Positions 62,592-64,000 of a stretch of DNA of 64,000 nucleotides are shown piece by piece. Every line of letters starts with the position of its first letter. Within the stretch, counting starts at the first letter, position 1. The notes under the pieces were generated by a model that saw nothing but the letters and a program-made list of their open reading frames with translations, did no database searches and was not told the origin of the DNA. Origin of the DNA: Fluviispira multicolorata (lineage in GTDB: Bacteria; Bdellovibrionota_B; Oligoflexia; Silvanigrellales; Silvanigrellaceae); contig NZ_WFLN01000006.1 in assembly GCF_009208585.1 (NCBI RefSeq), forward strand, positions 248,001 through 312,000. The letters are read 5' to 3'. Made by a program: the position numbers and the translations under genes.

Positions 62592-64000
62592 AAAATAAAA
62601 TTATTAAAAAATCAAAAGATGAGACGTTTATTATTATATTTGTTTCTATAATTCTTTCCTTAGGTTCATTTACCTTTTATTTATATGAAAAATATATAAT
62701 TATTCCAGATAAAATAATTAATTTGACAATACCAAGTTTACTGCACTCTTTTCAAAGAGGTGATGATTTTTCATTGAAAAATAAATTATCCAATTTAGAA
62801 AGCAGCGACATCTTTTCTGCAATCTGGTTCGAAAATCAAAATAATTATAGTATCAAATTTGAACCAAAATTTTTACCAGAAATTTTGGTTCAAAATATAA
62901 TTTGAAAATAAATAATTATAAATTATATTTGATACATAAAAATAAACTTCATGAAAAAAGAAACACATATATTCATTCAGCTCAAGAAGTAAATATATTT
63001 TCCATTTTAGTTCCCTATATTTTAATATTATTATTTTTAATATTTACCGCGAAAAGAATAATGAATTTACGTTACAAAAATTATAATTATATCATCTCAC
63101 AAGTAAAAGAAGCAGTGATCAAAGGCATAATGTCCTCTGTACGTATACATGCCCATGATATATGAGAACCCTTTTCAAAATTAAAATTATTTTTGAATTT
63201 GCTAGAAACAAATTCAAAAAACAAGAACATTAATAACTTAGTGCCCAATATTAAGGATGATTTACACTATTCAATATCAAAAGTTGATTTTATGCTTAAT
63301 AGTTTTATGTATTTTGGGGACATTAAAAATAATAGTGCAGATTCAATTGATTTCGAGACATTATTATTTCAATTACTTATGGATTTTACTAAATTTTCCT
63401 CAAATATCAAACTTTCATTTCGCTTTAAATTTAATCATAAAAGTAAAATTTATTTTAATAAAATTCAATTAAAAAGAGTAATTATAAATTTATTAATTAA
63501 CGCAATAGAGACAATGAATAACCATGGCGAAATATGGATTGAAACACAAGAATTATCATTAAAGGATCAAAATTTTATCCAAATTACTTTTGGAAATTCT
63601 AACTCCTATATAGAGGATCAATATTTAGATAAATTATTTGAATTAAGTTTTACAATGGGAAAAGAAAACGGAAATAGCATTGGATTATATAGTGTAAAAT
63701 CAATTATAAATTCATTTGGAGGAAATATTAAATGCTTAAGTAGCAAAAACATAGGAACTGAATTCATATTTACTGTCCCTAAAATAAATCAACTTAAAAG
63801 CAATGAATTTAGTTATTTATTACCTAAGAATTCAGTAAATATAATTGAATATAAAAATTTGAAAATGATTAAAAATAACAACACCACTCAAAGTAAGATT
63901 ATTAAATTTATCAATTTAAATTTCAAAAGAATGAGTATACTCATTCTTGAAGATTGTGAAGTATATTTAAAATCAATACAGTCAATTATGTATAAATCAA
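62570..64000 (+). pseudogene. Hybrid sensor histidine kinase, disrupted and cut by window edge
   Basis: The parts of one membrane kinase lie in order in two frames. Bases 62570-62905 (TTG start, GAGGA six bases upstream) give the first membrane helix and a periplasmic sensor part. From 62902 another frame gives the second helix (ILVPYILILLFLIFTAK) and the H-box RIHAHDI, where a TGA (63163-63165) follows the phospho-His by three codons. The same frame then runs open to 64000: EPFSKLKLFLNLL, N-box IINLLINAIETM, a G2-like SIGLYSVKSIINSFGG, and the start of a receiver domain (MSILILEDCEV). A single sense codon (probably CGA) in place of TGA and one base at about 62900 would restore the whole protein. 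The G1 box is poor (FGNSN for DNG). Confidence 0.75.

Noticed and set aside
62891..62906. Programmed -1 frameshift between the two kinase frames
   Set aside because: No X-XXY-YYZ slippery heptamer lies in the correct phase; a base loss or a TTGA restart explains it as well.
63154..63165. Selenocysteine at the UGA of the kinase
   Set aside because: The position after the H-box is normally Arg, no selenoprotein family fits and no SECIS-like hairpin is evident; mutation is simpler.

Overview
This window is AT-rich (roughly 30% GC by eye) chromosomal DNA of a Gram-negative bacterium. It carries core genes (rnpB, metK, glyQS, era, rnc, mnmA, nusB, ribH, ribF, icd, coaE), a lipoprotein with a lipobox, a Tat subunit, heme A synthase, a bactofilin, an NtrY/NtrX two-component pair and a Wzx flippase. 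The low GC, the fused glyQS, the DUF6178 and bactofilin genes and the UhpC-like permease would fit Bdellovibrionota/Oligoflexia, for example a Silvanigrella-like organism. That placement is an inference from gene content; no marker was searched. No tRNA, rRNA, CRISPR array, insertion sequence or prophage was seen.

Layout. 1-4457 (minus): glyQS-ribF-ppk1 run, ppk1 cut by the window edge. 4458-5708: long gene-free AT-rich stretch with palindromes, then a DUF1028 gene. 6658-12487 (plus): rnpB, metK, a TatT-like TPR protein, a DsbA-family protein, enoyl-CoA hydratase, a 2Fe-2S ferredoxin and an O-methyltransferase. 12893-17460: UhpC-like permease facing a Bcr/CflA exporter, ctaA, an unknown gene and a bactofilin. 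17582-22819 (plus): unknown gene, penicillin-binding transpeptidase, SWIM-SNF2 helicase. 22830-26154 (minus): acyl-CoA dehydrogenase, ribH, nusB, unknown gene, PilZ protein; a long-form acyl-CoA dehydrogenase diverges from it. 28158-34953 (minus): two Gdx/SMR genes, a degenerate Slt-like lipoprotein, a CbpA-like co-chaperone, a TatA/B protein and several unknowns, including an orphan pair resembling Tad pilus parts. 35187-39879 (minus): NtrY, NtrX and an LPG-synthase-like flippase, joined by 4-nt overlaps. 40032-49392: YkgJ protein, DUF2914 membrane protein, icd, RluA-type pseudouridine synthase, amino-acid permease, a solute-binding-like protein, a broken MFS gene and a zinc-ribbon membrane protein. 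49482-56522 (minus): DUF6178 gene, unknown gene, mnmA, rnc, era, then a prion-like Asn/Gln-rich protein and coaE. 56688-59642 (plus): MBL-fold hydrolase and a DnaQ exonuclease fused to a decayed UvrC-like region. 59678-62039 (minus): Wzx flippase and a GT4 glycosyltransferase. 62570-64000 (plus): a hybrid histidine kinase broken by a frame change and by a UGA just after its phospho-accepting His.

Together the genes describe an aerobic (heme A, TCA cycle, fatty-acid oxidation) Gram-negative cell with surface polysaccharide synthesis and possible uptake of hexose phosphates. Many genes start with GTG or TTG behind a good Shine-Dalgarno sequence, so several starts given here are shorter than the longest open frame. 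Two regulatory or transport genes are visibly decayed (47539-48255 and 62570-64000). No complete novel system was found; the best leads are the prion-like DNA-binding candidate, the DnaQ/UvrC-like fusion, the orphan Tad-like pair and the broken hybrid kinase.
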